This document shows, piece after piece, positions 26,697-38,073 of a stretch of DNA of 64,000 bases. The position numbers were made by a program, and so were the translations under genes. The notes beneath the pieces were generated by a model. The model did no database searches. It saw only the letters and a program-made list of their open reading frames with translations, and was not told the origin of the DNA. Every line of letters begins with the position of its first letter. Within the stretch, counting starts at the first letter, position 1. This DNA comes from Leptospira fluminis (GTDB lineage Bacteria; Spirochaetota; Leptospiria; Leptospirales; Leptospiraceae), in contig NZ_RQEV01000011.1 of NCBI RefSeq assembly GCF_004771275.1, positions 124,001-188,000 of the forward strand. Reading direction: 5' to 3'.

Positions 26697-27716
26697 TTGA
26701 AAAAAAGAAGGCTCGGCAAAAGCGGGATGGTCGTTTCGGAAATCTGTATGGGAACCATGACCTTCGGATCAAGTTGCGACGAAAAGGAAGCGATGCGAAT
26801 TTTGGACCGCGCCTTCGATGCGGACATAGATTTTTACGATACAGCGGAGGTTTATCCGGTCCCGCCGGAGGCGAAATACGTCCATGAAACCGAAAAGATT
26901 TTCGGGAAATGGCTGAAGACCAAAAAAAGGGAATCCGTAATGATCGCTACGAAAGTCTGCGGACCCGGCCACGGCTGGTTTTCTCCTCCGGTGCGCGAAG
27001 GAAAAACCGCTCTAGACCGAAGGAGCATTAAAACCGCGATCGAAGGCAGTCTTACCAGACTCGGAACGGATTATGTGGATCTATACCAAACACATTGGCC
27101 CGACCACGATTTCGGATACGAGGAAACTTTGGCTGCGCTTACGGATTTGATCGACGAAGGCAAAGTCAGATATATAGGTAGCAGCAACGAAACCGCCTGG
27201 GGAACCATGAAGAATCTTTCCGTATCGGAGAAGTACGGATATGCGCGTTACGAGTCCATTCAAAATAACTTCAGTATCCTGAACCGCCGCTTCGAGGACG
27301 CGTTGTCCGATATATGTAAGAGGGAAAACGTTAGTCTGTTGCCGTATTCCCCGTTGGCCGGCGGAGTCCTGACGGGAAAATACAATTCCCCCAATCCCCC
27401 GGAGAATGCACGTTTTACCAGATACGCGAAACTCTCGACCGAACGTCAAAAGAAAATGGCCAATCGATTCTTAAACGAAGGAACACTCGCTTCCGTGGAG
27501 GAGCTGTCCAAAATCGCCGCCGAGTTCGGCGTAAGTGTCGCCGTTCTTTCGGTCGCCTGGTCCAAACAGCACGATTATGTGGCTTCCACGATTATCGGGG
27601 CAAATACCGTCGAACAATTAGAGGAGAATCTGAAAGCTTCCGACTTGATTCTGCCGGAGGAAATATTAAAAAAAATTGATACTGTCTCTAAGAAAATACC
27701 GTACCCGATGGGCTAA
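26697..27716 (+). CDS. aldo/keto reductase
   Basis: NADPH-dependent TIM-barrel oxidoreductase of 339 aa. The catalytic tetrad can be found: Asp and Tyr in FYDTAEVYP, Lys in IATKV and His in YQTHWPD. The N-terminus [19 protein letters not shown] and the segment [16 protein letters not shown] belong to the Tas/YhdN-type branch. It starts at TTG 26697 behind a full AAGGAGG ribosome site. The natural substrate is not predictable. It is divergent from the SPFH lipoprotein gene (263 bp between starts, nothing else seen there) and convergent with the next gene, overlapping by 4 nt. Confidence 0.93.
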   Translation: MKKRRLGKSGMVVSEICMGTMTFGSSCDEKEAMRILDRAFDADIDFYDTAEVYPVPPEAKYVHETEKIFGKWLKTKKRESVMIATKVCGPGHGWFSPPVREGKTALDRRSIKTAIEGSLTRLGTDYVDLYQTHWPDHDFGYEETLAALTDLIDEGKVRYIGSSNETAWGTMKNLSVSEKYGYARYESIQNNFSILNRRFEDALSDICKRENVSLLPYSPLAGGVLTGKYNSPNPPENARFTRYAKLSTERQKKMANRFLNEGTLASVEELSKIAAEFGVSVAVLSVAWSKQHDYVASTIIGANTVEQLEENLKASDLILPEEILKKIDTVSKKIPYPMG

Positions 27717-28453
27717 TCTTCGAATCCCACTTCGTATTCGGATACGGTTTCTATTTTCTGGCCGTTAAAATCGGGAAAGGATTTAAAGAAACTTGCGATC
27801 AGGTACGGAACCACATCGAATAGATAACCGGAATGCCCCTCTCCCTCTATGCTCGCTTCCAGGAGCACATTGAAAGGTTTTCCCCGGTAGGATCGGCCGT
27901 CGTAGATCGTCATCTTAAAGATGATATCGTAATTGCTAACGTTGCCGGCTCTTCCGGGCAAAGACCTTCGGTAGGCTCCATACCCGCTGTTCATATAATA
28001 ACCGTATCCGCCCCCGTATCCGGAATACCCTCCGATTCCACCGACCCCGCCGGCAAGCCCTCCTAGGAACGGAATTCCGAAGTACCCGTTGACGGTATCT
28101 CCGTCCGAATGGTACCGTATCCCCCGTTTCGTAAACCAGCCGCCGCTTGCACCTACGGGAAGAGAATTGGGAATGACGGTCCCCCTAGGAAACGTCAATA
28201 TATCGTAGGAAACCAAAAGATCGGCGCGGTTGAGATCCAGCTCCTTAAATCCCTTTTCGATGAATTTCGTTCGAATCAGCTCCTCGTGCTCTGCGATCTG
28301 AACCTTACTCGCTTCTCCCGCAAAAGGCAAAAAAGCGAAGGTTTTTCCGAACAAAGTCATCCTGTGGGATTGGTTTACTTCCACTCCCGATTTTACCAAT
28401 AAAGGGGAGCAAAACAGATGGAAAATGACAAGGACCGCAACCGAGAATTTCAT
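27713..28453 (-). CDS. DUF4136-like lipoprotein
   Basis: Exported protein of 246 aa from ATG 28453. The signal reads [15 protein letters not shown] with Cys15 as likely lipid site. The sequence then resembles DUF4136 proteins: a [10 protein letters not shown] strand, [13 protein letters not shown], and a C-terminal ANY-type beta segment. A Gly/Tyr-rich insertion (about residues 145-175, with repeated GGYG) is typical of these envelope proteins. Function unknown. Convergent with the aldo/keto reductase gene, overlapping it by 4 nt. Confidence 0.72.
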   Translation of the reverse strand: MKFSVAVLVIFHLFCSPLLVKSGVEVNQSHRMTLFGKTFAFLPFAGEASKVQIAEHEELIRTKFIEKGFKELDLNRADLLVSYDILTFPRGTVIPNSLPVGASGGWFTKRGIRYHSDGDTVNGYFGIPFLGGLAGGVGGIGGYSGYGGGYGYYMNSGYGAYRRSLPGRAGNVSNYDIIFKMTIYDGRSYRGKPFNVLLEASIEGEGHSGYLFDVVPYLIASFFKSFPDFNGQKIETVSEYEVGFED

Positions 28454-28561
28454 CGTTCGACCTTCTTTCTTAGACGAGTGAGACCGACGTCTATGCTCTT
28501 CCGGGTCCAAAAGTTTTTATATAACACGATGTGTTTCTAAACAAAATGTTTCGGAAGACAC

Positions 28562-29361
28562 CTAAAAGCTGGCTCTCAAAATTTCCATCTCCAAACGACT
28601 TTCCGAATTTCTAGTAAACTGTCCCAGCCCGGGAGGAGCCCCGGGAAAAATGGATTCGGAAAGACGGTCCGGAACGGTGGGATTCGGAACGGGGCTTTCG
28701 GGCTGGTTTTCTTTTTTCATTTTGTCGTACTGGTTCAGGTCATCCCACGCGTTCGCAAAAGCCAAGCCCGCGGCTAAAAAGGCTACGATCCAACCGCCCG
28801 CAAGAGTCTTTTGGTAACCTGGTTTAAAAAAACTTAACGCACCGTAGGAAGCTCCGGCGGCGACCGGTAAAGTCATGAAAAAGATGATGGAAAATCTTCT
28901 CAGTCTGGTCTCGGTATAAGGTTCGGGTTCCTTTCCGAAATTTTTCAATTTTTTCTTATTATCTTGGGCTTGGGACTGCTGCCTTTGAAACGCTTCCACG
29001 TTTACTTCTCCCGTTACCGGGTTAAAAAGCCCGTCGTCCTGCCTATCTTGGCTCGGGTTCGTCGTCCTGCGGGTCCCTTGCGCTCCTTGTGTCGTGGGAA
29101 GAGTACTTTGAAAAGGAACCTGAGCGTTTCTAGGATTAACGAGTTGCGGTTTGTCGAATTTGGGAGGAAGCGCATATTCCTGGAATCCGTCGGGCGATTT
29201 TTCATCCCTGAAATTCCGCAGGTTATAATCGTAAGGATCCGAAAAATCGCTCTGGACTTGGGGAAATATCGTCTGAAAGGAAAAAAGAAGCAGAACGCAG
29301 ATCGCCGGAATCCTGTAAGAAGGCGAAAACGTTCCATTGCATTCTTTTTTTGGAATATTCA

Positions 29362-29365
<4 letters not shown>
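28562..29365 (-). CDS. exported/membrane protein of unknown function, 267 aa
   Basis: Signal-like N-terminus ([18 protein letters not shown], about residues 19-36), then a Gln/Pro/Asn-rich low-complexity region, then two hydrophobic stretches near residues 160-180 and 190-205 that look like membrane helices, with a short proline-rich tail. No recognised domain. The start overlaps the end of the adenosine deaminase-like gene by 4 nt (ATGA), so it is translated in one operon with it. It may be envelope-associated. Confidence 0.65.
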
Positions 29366-30699
<1,334 letters not shown>

Positions 30700-30797
30700 A
30701 GGTATAAGGCCAAATTAACCGTTCCAACGGGGGAAGAAACCGTTTTTCGCGGAAAAAGTGCTGGTTGCACGGTCCGATCCGACAAAGCTGGAGACCG

Positions 30798-32162
30798 TTG
30801 GGCACCTTTTTAAAAAAGATACGCAGAAATTATAGATTCAGCAGATTCAATTCCTCCATCATCTCTTTAGCGATTCCCGTAGTACTGGCGATGGTCAGCC
30901 AAACCGTCGTCTGGTCCACCGATTCCATCATGGTGGGTTACTTAGGCAAGGAAGCCTTAGCGGCGATCGGAATGGGGGGAGTGACGTATTATACTCTGAT
31001 CGCCTTCCTAATCGGGTTCTCCATGGGAATTCAAATCATCGTCGCGAGACGATTCGGAGAAGGACGCCCGCAGGAAATCGGTAAAATCGGCGTTACTACC
31101 CTCTACTTTTCCTCCGTCTTAGGCGGAGCAATCACGGCTCTAGGAATCGTGATCGCCGGACCTCTCATGGATCTGATGGGCGCAGACAAGGAAGTGGCCC
31201 TGTTAGGCGAGAGCTACTTAACGTATAGGTTTATAGGAAGCGGATTTTATTTCATCAGTTTCTGTTTCAGAGGATTTCTGGACGGACTCGGATTTACCGT
31301 GGCCGGGTTCGTCTCCATGGCAGTAACGACTCTCTCCAACATTCTATTCAATTGGATCCTAATATACGGAAATTGGGGCGCTCCTGCTATGGGGATCGCC
31401 GGGGCCGGGCTCGCGTCCTCTCTCGCAGGCTTGGCAGGACTATCCGTTTTCCCGTTCTTCCTTTTTAAGTACGGAGCCGAGACCTATTTTTGCGGCATTT
31501 CCTTTCTTCCTAGTCGGGCGCACCTCTTCGAAATTCTTCGGACGGGAATTCCTCCCGGATTGGAAGAAGGATTCGTGAACATAGCGTTCATGATATTCGT
31601 GAAATTCCAAGGCATGATTTCAATCCTCTCAGTCGCCGCTTCGAACATCCTGTTTTCGACCCTGAGCATGGCTTTTCTTCCCGGATATGCTTTCGGAGTG
31701 GCCGCGACCACTTTGTTGGGACAGGCCATGGGCGCTAAAAAATTCAAGCTGGCTTATCACGTGGCGTTTCGATCCGCCTTCTTTTCGGCACATATGATGG
31801 GCTTAGTCGGAATCGCTTTCATCGTCTTCGGGCAGAACATCCTAAAAGTATACACCCAAGACCAGCAACTCATAGACGAATGTTATCCAGCTCTCGTTCT
31901 GCTTGGAGTCATTCAGGTCGGAGACGCGTATCATATGGTCATCGGAGCGGCACTCCGGGGAGCGGGTCTACAGATTCGGGTCTTCCGGATCTATATGCTT
32001 CTTACGTACCTAGTTATGTTACCTTGCGCTTATCTATTCGGGATTTATCTGAAGGGAGGGACTCTGGGGATCTGGACCGCCATATTCGTCTGGATCGCAA
32101 CCCTCTCCGCCACATTTGTGATCGAATTCCGGAGGAAAAAATGGGTCGGGGGAACTGTTTAA
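30798..32162 (+). CDS. MATE-family multidrug/Na+ (or H+) antiporter
   Basis: Twelve-helix membrane transporter of 454 aa. The start [29 protein letters not shown] and the later [19 protein letters not shown] belong to the MATE (NorM/DinF) family, internally duplicated halves of six helices. Substrate export driven by cation gradient is known for the family, but the substrate here is unknown. The TTG at 30798 is preferred because GGAG lies 4-8 nt upstream. A longer frame begins at TTG 30765 with a poor site. 43 bp before gmd on the same strand. Confidence 0.9.
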   Translation: MGTFLKKIRRNYRFSRFNSSIISLAIPVVLAMVSQTVVWSTDSIMVGYLGKEALAAIGMGGVTYYTLIAFLIGFSMGIQIIVARRFGEGRPQEIGKIGVTTLYFSSVLGGAITALGIVIAGPLMDLMGADKEVALLGESYLTYRFIGSGFYFISFCFRGFLDGLGFTVAGFVSMAVTTLSNILFNWILIYGNWGAPAMGIAGAGLASSLAGLAGLSVFPFFLFKYGAETYFCGISFLPSRAHLFEILRTGIPPGLEEGFVNIAFMIFVKFQGMISILSVAASNILFSTLSMAFLPGYAFGVAATTLLGQAMGAKKFKLAYHVAFRSAFFSAHMMGLVGIAFIVFGQNILKVYTQDQQLIDECYPALVLLGVIQVGDAYHMVIGAALRGAGLQIRVFRIYMLLTYLVMLPCAYLFGIYLKGGTLGIWTAIFVWIATLSATFVIEFRRKKWVGGTV

Positions 32163-32205
32163 ACGTTCTTGCCTGGAAAACAAAATCGGTTTTTTTGGTT
32201 CCAGG

Positions 32206-33228
32206 ATGAAAAAGGCGCTGATTACCGGAATCACCGGACAAGACGGATCTTACTTAACCGAACTTCTTCTGGGCAAGGACTACGAAGTGCATGGAATTGT
32301 GCGCCGATCCAGCTCGCTGAACCGGGATCGCATCGAACATTTGCGGGGAAATCCGAGACTTTTTTTGCATTACGGAGATTTGACGGATTCCAGCAACTTA
32401 AATCGGGTTTTGGAAAAAGTACAACCGGACGAAATCTATAATCTAGCCGCACAATCGCATGTCGGAGTCTCTTTCGAGGTTCCGGAATATACCGCCGAAG
32501 TGGATGCGGTGGGAACATTACGAATCCTGGATGCGATCAAGCAAACCGGAGTCAAATCCAGATTTTACCAGGCTTCTACCTCCGAGTTGTACGGAAAAGT
32601 CCAGGCCATTCCCCAAGACGAAAAGACTCCGTTTTATCCCCGTTCCCCTTACGCCGTCGCGAAATTATACGCCTACTGGGCCGTGGTAAATTACAGGGAA
32701 GCTTTCGGACTGCACGCTTCCAACGGAATCCTATTCAATCACGAATCGCCGAGAAGGGGAGAAGGATTCGTCACCAGAAAGATTACTTTAGGTGTGGCAG
32801 GCCTGCTTTCGGGAAAAAGCGGTCCGATCCACTTGGGAAATCTGGACGCCAAACGCGATTGGGGCTATGCTCCGGATTATGTGGAAATGATGTGGATGAT
32901 GCTGCAGCAGCCCGAACCCGACGATTACGTCGTCGCAACGAACGAAATGCATACCGTACGTGAATTCGTGGAAGAATCCTTCCGTCACTTGAATATCCAA
33001 GTGGAATGGAAAGGATCCGGAGACCAGGAAAAGGGTTACGATAAAAAGGACGGAAAACTGCTCGTTCAGGTGGATCCGAATTTCTATCGTCCTGCGGAAG
33101 TCGAGCTGTTGATCGGAAATCCCGATAAGGCGAAAAAGAAACTAGGCTGGCAACCTAAAGTGAAATTCAAAGAACTCGTGGAAATCATGATCAAGTCGGA
33201 TTGCAAAGCAGTCGGTATAGGAATCTAA
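32206..33228 (+). CDS. gmd: GDP-mannose 4,6-dehydratase
   Basis: NAD(P)-dependent short-chain (extended SDR) dehydratase converting GDP-mannose to GDP-4-keto-6-deoxymannose, the first step toward GDP-fucose, rhamnose or related sugars. Visible: [11 protein letters not shown] nucleotide motif near the N-terminus, [13 protein letters not shown], catalytic Thr-Ser-Glu in [16 protein letters not shown] (YxxxK), and [16 protein letters not shown], diagnostic of Gmd. 340 aa is the usual length. It lies behind the MATE gene rather than inside an O-antigen cluster, so whether it feeds surface polysaccharide is an inference. Confidence 0.96.
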   Translation: MKKALITGITGQDGSYLTELLLGKDYEVHGIVRRSSSLNRDRIEHLRGNPRLFLHYGDLTDSSNLNRVLEKVQPDEIYNLAAQSHVGVSFEVPEYTAEVDAVGTLRILDAIKQTGVKSRFYQASTSELYGKVQAIPQDEKTPFYPRSPYAVAKLYAYWAVVNYREAFGLHASNGILFNHESPRRGEGFVTRKITLGVAGLLSGKSGPIHLGNLDAKRDWGYAPDYVEMMWMMLQQPEPDDYVVATNEMHTVREFVEESFRHLNIQVEWKGSGDQEKGYDKKDGKLLVQVDPNFYRPAEVELLIGNPDKAKKKLGWQPKVKFKELVEIMIKSDCKAVGIGI

Positions 33229-33250
33229 AAAGCGGAAGTTCCGGAAAAAG

Positions 33251-33877
33251 TCACCAACCTTCCCCGCCGTCCGCATCCTTCCATAGGTACCAGGAAAAGA
33301 TCGTACGATAAGGGGAAAATTTCTCCGCAAACGAAAGTATTTCTTTTTTGGAATCCCTATGGATCCCGTAATGCTTTTCGATCGATTTTCGTAAAATCAG
33401 ATCGTTCAGGGAAAAATGATCCCAGCGATCCAAAGCGAACATGAGGACCATCTCCGCGGTCCACGGTCCTACCCCTTTGAAACTGCAAAGGGTTTCCAAC
33501 ACTTCGGCGTCCTTTAAATTTCTCAACTTACGATCGGAAATATTTCCTTCTTCGTAAGCAGCGGCGATCCTCTTGACGGTCTCGGCTTTGGCGAGAGATA
33601 ATCCCGCGGAACGCAACTTTTTCAGACTTACCGATCCCAACTCGATCGGTTTCGGGAATTTTTTTCCGGAGCCGAAGGATCCGATTACTCTCGCTTCCAT
33701 CGTGGAGGCGGCTTTCAGGGACAATTGTTGTCCGATCACGGACTTTAACAAAACATGATAAGGAGAACCCATCGGTTTTAAGCCGCAAGGTCCGATTTTT
33801 CCGATCAACCTGCGCAGGATCGTATCCCGCCGGGAAAGCCATCTTTCCGCCTCGCGGAGTTTTATCTCCCGCTCCAT
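33251..33877 (-). CDS. DNA-3-methyladenine glycosylase II (AlkA-like)
   Basis: Base-excision repair glycosylase of 208 aa, HhH-GPD superfamily. The helix-hairpin-helix GVGPWTAEMVLMFALD is followed by the catalytic Asp159 in HFSLNDLIL. SPYHVLLKSVIGQQLSLKAA gives the AlkA-type N-half. No iron-sulfur cluster cysteines, so it is not an EndoIII-type enzyme. The protein lacks the long N-terminal domain of E. coli AlkA and is closer to compact bacterial forms. It is the last gene of an operon, starting 1 nt after the stop of the dual CNB gene. Confidence 0.88.
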   Translation of the reverse strand: MEREIKLREAERWLSRRDTILRRLIGKIGPCGLKPMGSPYHVLLKSVIGQQLSLKAASTMEARVIGSFGSGKKFPKPIELGSVSLKKLRSAGLSLAKAETVKRIAAAYEEGNISDRKLRNLKDAEVLETLCSFKGVGPWTAEMVLMFALDRWDHFSLNDLILRKSIEKHYGIHRDSKKEILSFAEKFSPYRTIFSWYLWKDADGGEGW

Positions 33878-33878
33878 G

Positions 33879-35099
33879 TTAGGCTCTTTTTTTGAGTTTC
33901 ATATCCATTTGGGATTTTTTACGGAAGACCTGGACGAGTTTTTCCAACTCCACCAAATCCGTGCAGGAAAGTTTTCCTTGGTCGAGCTTGATGAACTTAT
34001 TCTTCGAGATCAGATCCAAAACCAGATTTTCATCCTTGGGATAGGATAGGCCCACCATTTTCAGGAGGTCCTTGGTTCCGATTTCGAAATTATAATTCGC
34101 TTTCGGAATCACTTTGACCCTGTTTTTTTCCGCCAAAGTCAAAAGAGTATCCGCAATCCTTCCTTGCGGATCCGTGATCAACAAGTTCGCCAATTGTTTA
34201 TAAGCCGTCCAGATCCGTTCCGACAAAAGAGTGATCAATCTGGTAGCCAATTGAGGCTGGGCCTTGACCATCCCTTCGAAGTTCGCCTTATTGATTGCGA
34301 GCAGCTGGATCTCCTCTCCCCACGCAATCGCGGAGGCCGATCTGGGTTTATTGTCGAGCAGCGCCATCTCCCCGAAAATGTCCCCGCTTTGCAGGACCGC
34401 CAAAAGAACTTCGTTCGAATCCACGATCTTAGTGATCTTCACACGACCATGCTGGATGATATACAACTCCCGCCCCGGCTCGTGCTCGCAAAAGATCATC
34501 TCGTTATCGGAATAGGATCTATTGAACTTATTATAATCGATCGGGGGAGAAGCCATCGGCTGATTCATAGTTTGTAGTTTCAGCTTGGCCTGAGTCGCGA
34601 ATTGACCGCTAGGAAGATATTGCAGATATTTTTGAAACGCGTATGCTGCGTGGAGATTGTTTTTTTGGCTGAAATAATATTCGCCGATCGAGAATAATTG
34701 GTTCGGATCCTCCTCCACGGCCGAACGAAACGAAAGACGAGTGATCGTCGAGTCGAACTGACGAAGCTTCATGGAAAAATACCGGATGATCTTCATGGCC
34801 ACCGGAGTATTTTTCTGGATCAGAGTACCGAATTGATCGTAGCTGACCTGGATTAAAGACACGTCGGTGAGCGCGATCGCCGACTCGATTTGGGCATGCT
34901 GGCTCATCGCAGCCACGACCCCGAAAAAATCTCCGGGACCTAAAAGCTGGTTTGGATCCTCGCCTACTACTTGGTTTTCCCTGGCGACTCGGACCTTCCC
35001 TTGTCGAATAATGAAGAAGTTATGGGCTTCTTTCTTGCCTTCGACAATGACATAGGACCCTTTCGGGAAATTCACGATTTGAAAGAAGCCGTTGGACAT
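33879..35099 (-). CDS. protein with two cyclic-nucleotide-binding domains and a C-terminal Crp-like part
   Basis: Cytoplasmic regulator-like protein of 406 aa. Domain one covers residues 1-115 (SYVIVEGKKEAHNFFIIRQG) with a degenerate phosphate cassette: FFGVVAAMSQHAQIESAIA lacks the Arg. A TPR-like linker follows (about 130-180). Domain two (190-310) has a good cassette, FGEMALLDNKPRSASAIA. The C-terminal 95 residues contain a helix-turn-helix-like segment (TKDLLKMVGLSYPKDENLVL), consistent with a Crp/Fnr DNA-binding domain. The asymmetry suggests one ligand site per protomer. No cAMP cyclase is seen nearby. Co-operonic with AlkA. Confidence 0.88.
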   Translation of the reverse strand: MSNGFFQIVNFPKGSYVIVEGKKEAHNFFIIRQGKVRVARENQVVGEDPNQLLGPGDFFGVVAAMSQHAQIESAIALTDVSLIQVSYDQFGTLIQKNTPVAMKIIRYFSMKLRQFDSTITRLSFRSAVEEDPNQLFSIGEYYFSQKNNLHAAYAFQKYLQYLPSGQFATQAKLKLQTMNQPMASPPIDYNKFNRSYSDNEMIFCEHEPGRELYIIQHGRVKITKIVDSNEVLLAVLQSGDIFGEMALLDNKPRSASAIAWGEEIQLLAINKANFEGMVKAQPQLATRLITLLSERIWTAYKQLANLLITDPQGRIADTLLTLAEKNRVKVIPKANYNFEIGTKDLLKMVGLSYPKDENLVLDLISKNKFIKLDQGKLSCTDLVELEKLVQVFRKKSQMDMKLKKRA

Positions 35100-35197
35100 A
35101 CCTTACCAGTGATTAAAAAATTCCGCCGCCGGAGTTCAACTATAAACTAGTATCGGCTTTTTACGGGGGAATTAGGACCGAAAACCGGCCCGAAAGG

Positions 35198-35737
35198 CTA
35201 TTTTTCCCTGCAAGACTCCGCATCCGAAGAAGGCTCCTCGTCCGAAAGAGCGTCCAATCCGGAAAACTCCAAAGCGGCCTTTTCCGCCACCGTTCTCGAG
35301 TACGATTGTCTACAAATCGAGGCAAAAACTTCCTTTGCCCGGTCGGTTTCCCCCATCCTAGCAAGCAGGCGACCCGCCTCCAAGTAGGACTCCAGTCCGG
35401 ACTCGGCGGTGGGCTCCATTTTGTAGAGGTTCAAACTCACTTCCAGGGCTTTTTCCGGTCTATCCAGCTTTAAAAAACAATTTCGAAGTAAAAGCAAAGC
35501 CCCCGTTCTTTTGGCATTACCCGGATATAAAACCAAAAAACTCCGAAGCCGCTCTATCGATTGGTAATATTTACGATCTTTAAAGGATTCTTCCGCGATT
35601 CGATAGAGAAGGTCCGCTTCCGAGTTAGGACCAGGTTTATCGGATTGAGCAAAAACGGAAAAAGAGAGCGTTATGAAAACGAGAATCGAAACGAAAAAGG
35701 TCTGAATGCAATTTTTGAAATAAAATCCGGAAAACAA
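35198..35737 (-). CDS. exported TPR-repeat protein
   Basis: 179 aa with a signal peptide (FFVSILVFITLSFSVFAQ, about residues 14-31) and two or three TPR-like helix pairs: LLYRIAEESFKDRKYYQSIERL, LFLLRNCFLKLDRPEKALEVSL and AGRLLARMGETDRAKEVF. Periplasmic adaptor of protein-protein contacts in general. The start is TTG 35737 with a poor ribosome site, so the N-terminus is uncertain. It lies between the zinc-finger gene and the dual CNB gene on the same strand. Confidence 0.75.
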   Translation of the reverse strand: MFSGFYFKNCIQTFFVSILVFITLSFSVFAQSDKPGPNSEADLLYRIAEESFKDRKYYQSIERLRSFLVLYPGNAKRTGALLLLRNCFLKLDRPEKALEVSLNLYKMEPTAESGLESYLEAGRLLARMGETDRAKEVFASICRQSYSRTVAEKAALEFSGLDALSDEEPSSDAESCREK

Positions 35738-35801
35738 GGAAACCCGTCCGAGACTTCTGAAATCTCTTTATGATTATCAGCCGTTTTCCGGATTTTATGA
35801 A

Positions 35802-36086
35802 TCACTTTTTTTTATCTATTTTTTTTCGGTGGAATTCGCAGAGGCGATATAGCCTTCCGGTAGAAGGATTTTTCTTCGCGACTTTGGTTCCGCAAACGAT
35901 GCAAAGCCCTTCTTTCCTCCGTCTTTGGTAAAGGAGTTGGACCCTCTCCGCTCCCGAAAGGTTATATTTACTAACCTGAATCCGGAATCCTTTATATAGG
36001 TAATTTCCGATCGCTTCGACTGCTTGGGTTTTTACCCCTGCGACAATTTTTTCAAGATCGTCGTTGGTAACTTTCTTTGGCTTCAT
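35802..36086 (-). CDS. small zinc-binding-like protein, 94 aa
   Basis: Basic protein with a compact metal site: CIVCGTKV and, 18-20 residues later, LCEFH near the C-terminus, giving Cys-xx-Cys ... Cys-xx-His. The N-terminal half (VTNDDLEKIVAGVKTQAVEAIGNYLYKG) is helical. ATG 36086 is preferred over a GTG/TTG frame 30 nt upstream because the first Lys-rich residues fit the family pattern. Nucleic-acid binding is suggested by charge alone. Its promoter must lie in the AT-rich gap to the right. Confidence 0.7.
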   Translation of the reverse strand: MKPKKVTNDDLEKIVAGVKTQAVEAIGNYLYKGFRIQVSKYNLSGAERVQLLYQRRRKEGLCIVCGTKVAKKNPSTGRLYRLCEFHRKKIDKKK

Positions 36087-36698
36087 AAACGTTAACTGAC
36101 GTAACAACAGTCGCATTCTTACAAAACCAGTAAAGTGTTTTTAATTTTTCGCATAACGCGGAGTTATTTTTTTAATAAAGTTTTTTCCAATGCTCGAAAT
36201 GTTAATCGACCTCCCGTCGTCGCCAAACACGCTCAATGTCGACTAACGAATCCCGATTAAGGGAATCTTAGCAAAGTGGAAAGAAGGCAACGTTAAGACG
36301 ATTTTCCCATAATTGTCGCTAATTGTGGAAATTTTTTTCCATAACACGTTTATATAACGGAGGACTTGTGCAAGATGCTAACGCAGAAAGTGGCATCGGA
36401 TGAACTCCCGTTGTACATCGTTCGTATTGATACTAACTCTCTTTTGAGAAAAAAATTTCATAAAATTAAAAAATAATGCATTATCCCGAAATCGTTTACA
36501 CTTTCGATACGAAAAAAACTTTAAATGAATATACTCTTTCGCATCAAATTTCAAACGGACCAAAACCGATTTCCGCCGATCATCCCCCTGCTAAATATAT
36601 TCGAAATCGGAAAAAAAAGAATCTTTTAGGATGGATTTTAGAACGAAAACAAGTCATATAGTCGGGGAATTGAATCCGTGACGATAGGATTTTCGAAT
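36087..36698. other. AT-rich intergenic region with no convincing gene
   Basis: About 610 bp that are visibly AT-richer than the flanking genes. A TGGAAA-TTTT-TTTCCA inverted repeat sits at about 36326-36341. On the + strand a TTG-started 36-codon frame (36366-36476) follows a GGAGG, and its TAA shares an A with the ATG of a 61-codon frame (36476-36661), a TAATG junction. Codon use looks unlike real genes here, and I do not call either as coding. Promoters of the zinc-finger gene (left) and of the lipoprotein gene (right) must be inside. Confidence 0.5.
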
Positions 36699-37316
36699 AT
36701 GAATCCCTTTTATAGAAAATTCCATTTTCTAATACTCTTGGCGGCCTTTGCCGTTACTTCCGCGAATTCCTGCAAAAAATCCCCTAGAGAAAAAGTAAAA
36801 AGGATCCTCTCCGAAAATTCGATTTCCGAAAGCGATAAAATCCGGAAGGCCGCGACGGAATTATTCGGAGAAAGATTGAAGGAAACCGAAGTCACCCCTG
36901 TCTCCGGTTCGAGTCCTACGAAATACGAAGTGTATTTGGGTTTTGGCGGAACATCCACGTTGACCTTTCTGGAATCGGATCAATACGCGGCCCGAATGAA
37001 ACTGGAACTCGCATTGCAAACATATCGCTTTTTGCAATCCTTAAAAGGCATTTCGTTCGGCAAATTCCGGATGAGTTTGATAAAACCCTTTTATATTAAG
37101 AACGGGGACAAGCAGCGGGGCGTAGAGGAATTCGAAATCTTTCGGTTCCGTGCGGACGGAGATTCCTTGCGGGCCATTCCGGGATTCGAAGAAACGGACT
37201 CTTTTGCGGCGGACCGCTACGACGCTCCCACTCCGGCTGTTCTGAATATACTTTTCAAAATCGTGGAAAAATGGCAGGTCGAATTGGACCAATTCTCCAG
37301 AGTGGAGGTCAAGTAA
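36699..37316 (+). CDS. hypothetical lipoprotein, 205 aa
   Basis: From ATG 36699 the signal FLILLAAFAVTSANSC ends in a lipobox-like site with Cys25. The mature part is mixed alpha/beta: helices at residues 30-55 and a FGGTSTLTFLESDQYAARMK segment followed by strands. A longer frame starting at ATG 36678 adds seven residues. No known domain. It converges with the glycerophosphodiesterase gene, overlapping by 8 nt. Confidence 0.68.
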   Translation: MNPFYRKFHFLILLAAFAVTSANSCKKSPREKVKRILSENSISESDKIRKAATELFGERLKETEVTPVSGSSPTKYEVYLGFGGTSTLTFLESDQYAARMKLELALQTYRFLQSLKGISFGKFRMSLIKPFYIKNGDKQRGVEEFEIFRFRADGDSLRAIPGFEETDSFAADRYDAPTPAVLNILFKIVEKWQVELDQFSRVEVK

Positions 37317-38073
37317 GAAGGGATCTCATCCTCGGCGGGTAATTCGTAAAGATTCCGTCTGCTCCGGTCAATATTCCGGTTTTCAATTCTTCGGTCGAAT
37401 TCAAGGTATAGACCAACACCTGAAAACCTTCGCTTTGGATTTTCTCGACCACTTCTCGGGAAGCGATGGAAGAAGAAAGATTCAAACTGAACGCATTCAG
37501 TCGAAAAGCCAATTCCAAGGCCTCTTCCCAATCTGGAGTCTCTCCGCCGATCAAAACACCCAACCGAGCGTCTACTGACAATTCACGGATCCTCGCTAGA
37601 GAATCCCAACAAAAGGAGGAAAATAACGTCCTGGAAAATGCGTTCTTACTGTCCGCAAAATCCACCAAACTCCGTTCGATCGGCAGCCCCTTAGGCTCCG
37701 ATTCGTAGGCACTGGATTTGATCTCTACGTTCAGTCCGAGATCGGATTTTAAGACGGACTCCCAAACGGACCAAAGATCGGGAACCGGTTCTTTCGCAAA
37801 ACTCCGGTCCTTCCAGGAACCGGCATCGGCGGTTTGGATCTGATCGAAAGTAAAATCACCTACCGGTCCGGAAAGATCCGTTGTCCTATCTAAAGTGTCG
37901 TCATGGATCACTACGATTTGCCGATCCAAGGAGAGAGCAACGTCCAATTCGATCCAATCCGCACCGGCCTCCATCGCTTTCCTAAAAGCAAGCATCGTAT
38001 TTTCCGGATATTCTCCGCTATATCCTCTGTGGGCGATTACCCAAGGAGAAGGGACAGAAAACGGCTCTACCAA
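37309..38073 (-). CDS. glycerophosphodiester phosphodiesterase
   Basis: TIM-barrel phosphodiesterase of 254 aa hydrolysing glycerophosphodiesters to glycerol-3-phosphate and alcohol. The N-terminal IAHRGYSGEYPENTMLAF supplies the HRG and EN metal and catalytic residues, WIELDV the next pair, and VIHDDTLDRTTD the last His. There is no signal peptide, so cytoplasmic. The start is a TTG directly after the stop of the outer-membrane protein gene (TAATTG), implying a shared transcript. Confidence 0.93.
   Translation of the reverse strand: MVEPFSVPSPWVIAHRGYSGEYPENTMLAFRKAMEAGADWIELDVALSLDRQIVVIHDDTLDRTTDLSGPVGDFTFDQIQTADAGSWKDRSFAKEPVPDLWSVWESVLKSDLGLNVEIKSSAYESEPKGLPIERSLVDFADSKNAFSRTLFSSFCWDSLARIRELSVDARLGVLIGGETPDWEEALELAFRLNAFSLNLSSSIASREVVEKIQSEGFQVLVYTLNSTEELKTGILTGADGIFTNYPPRMRSLLT

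Noticed and set aside
26435..26827. 130-aa minus-strand frame in the gap between SPFH and aldo/keto reductase genes
   Set aside because: It overlaps the start of the aldo/keto reductase gene, has no ribosome site and a random-looking composition. The 263-bp gap appears to be control region only.
36378..36563. 61-aa minus-strand frame in the AT-rich gap
   Set aside because: Rich in Lys/Phe from AT-rich sequence, no ribosome site and no family character.
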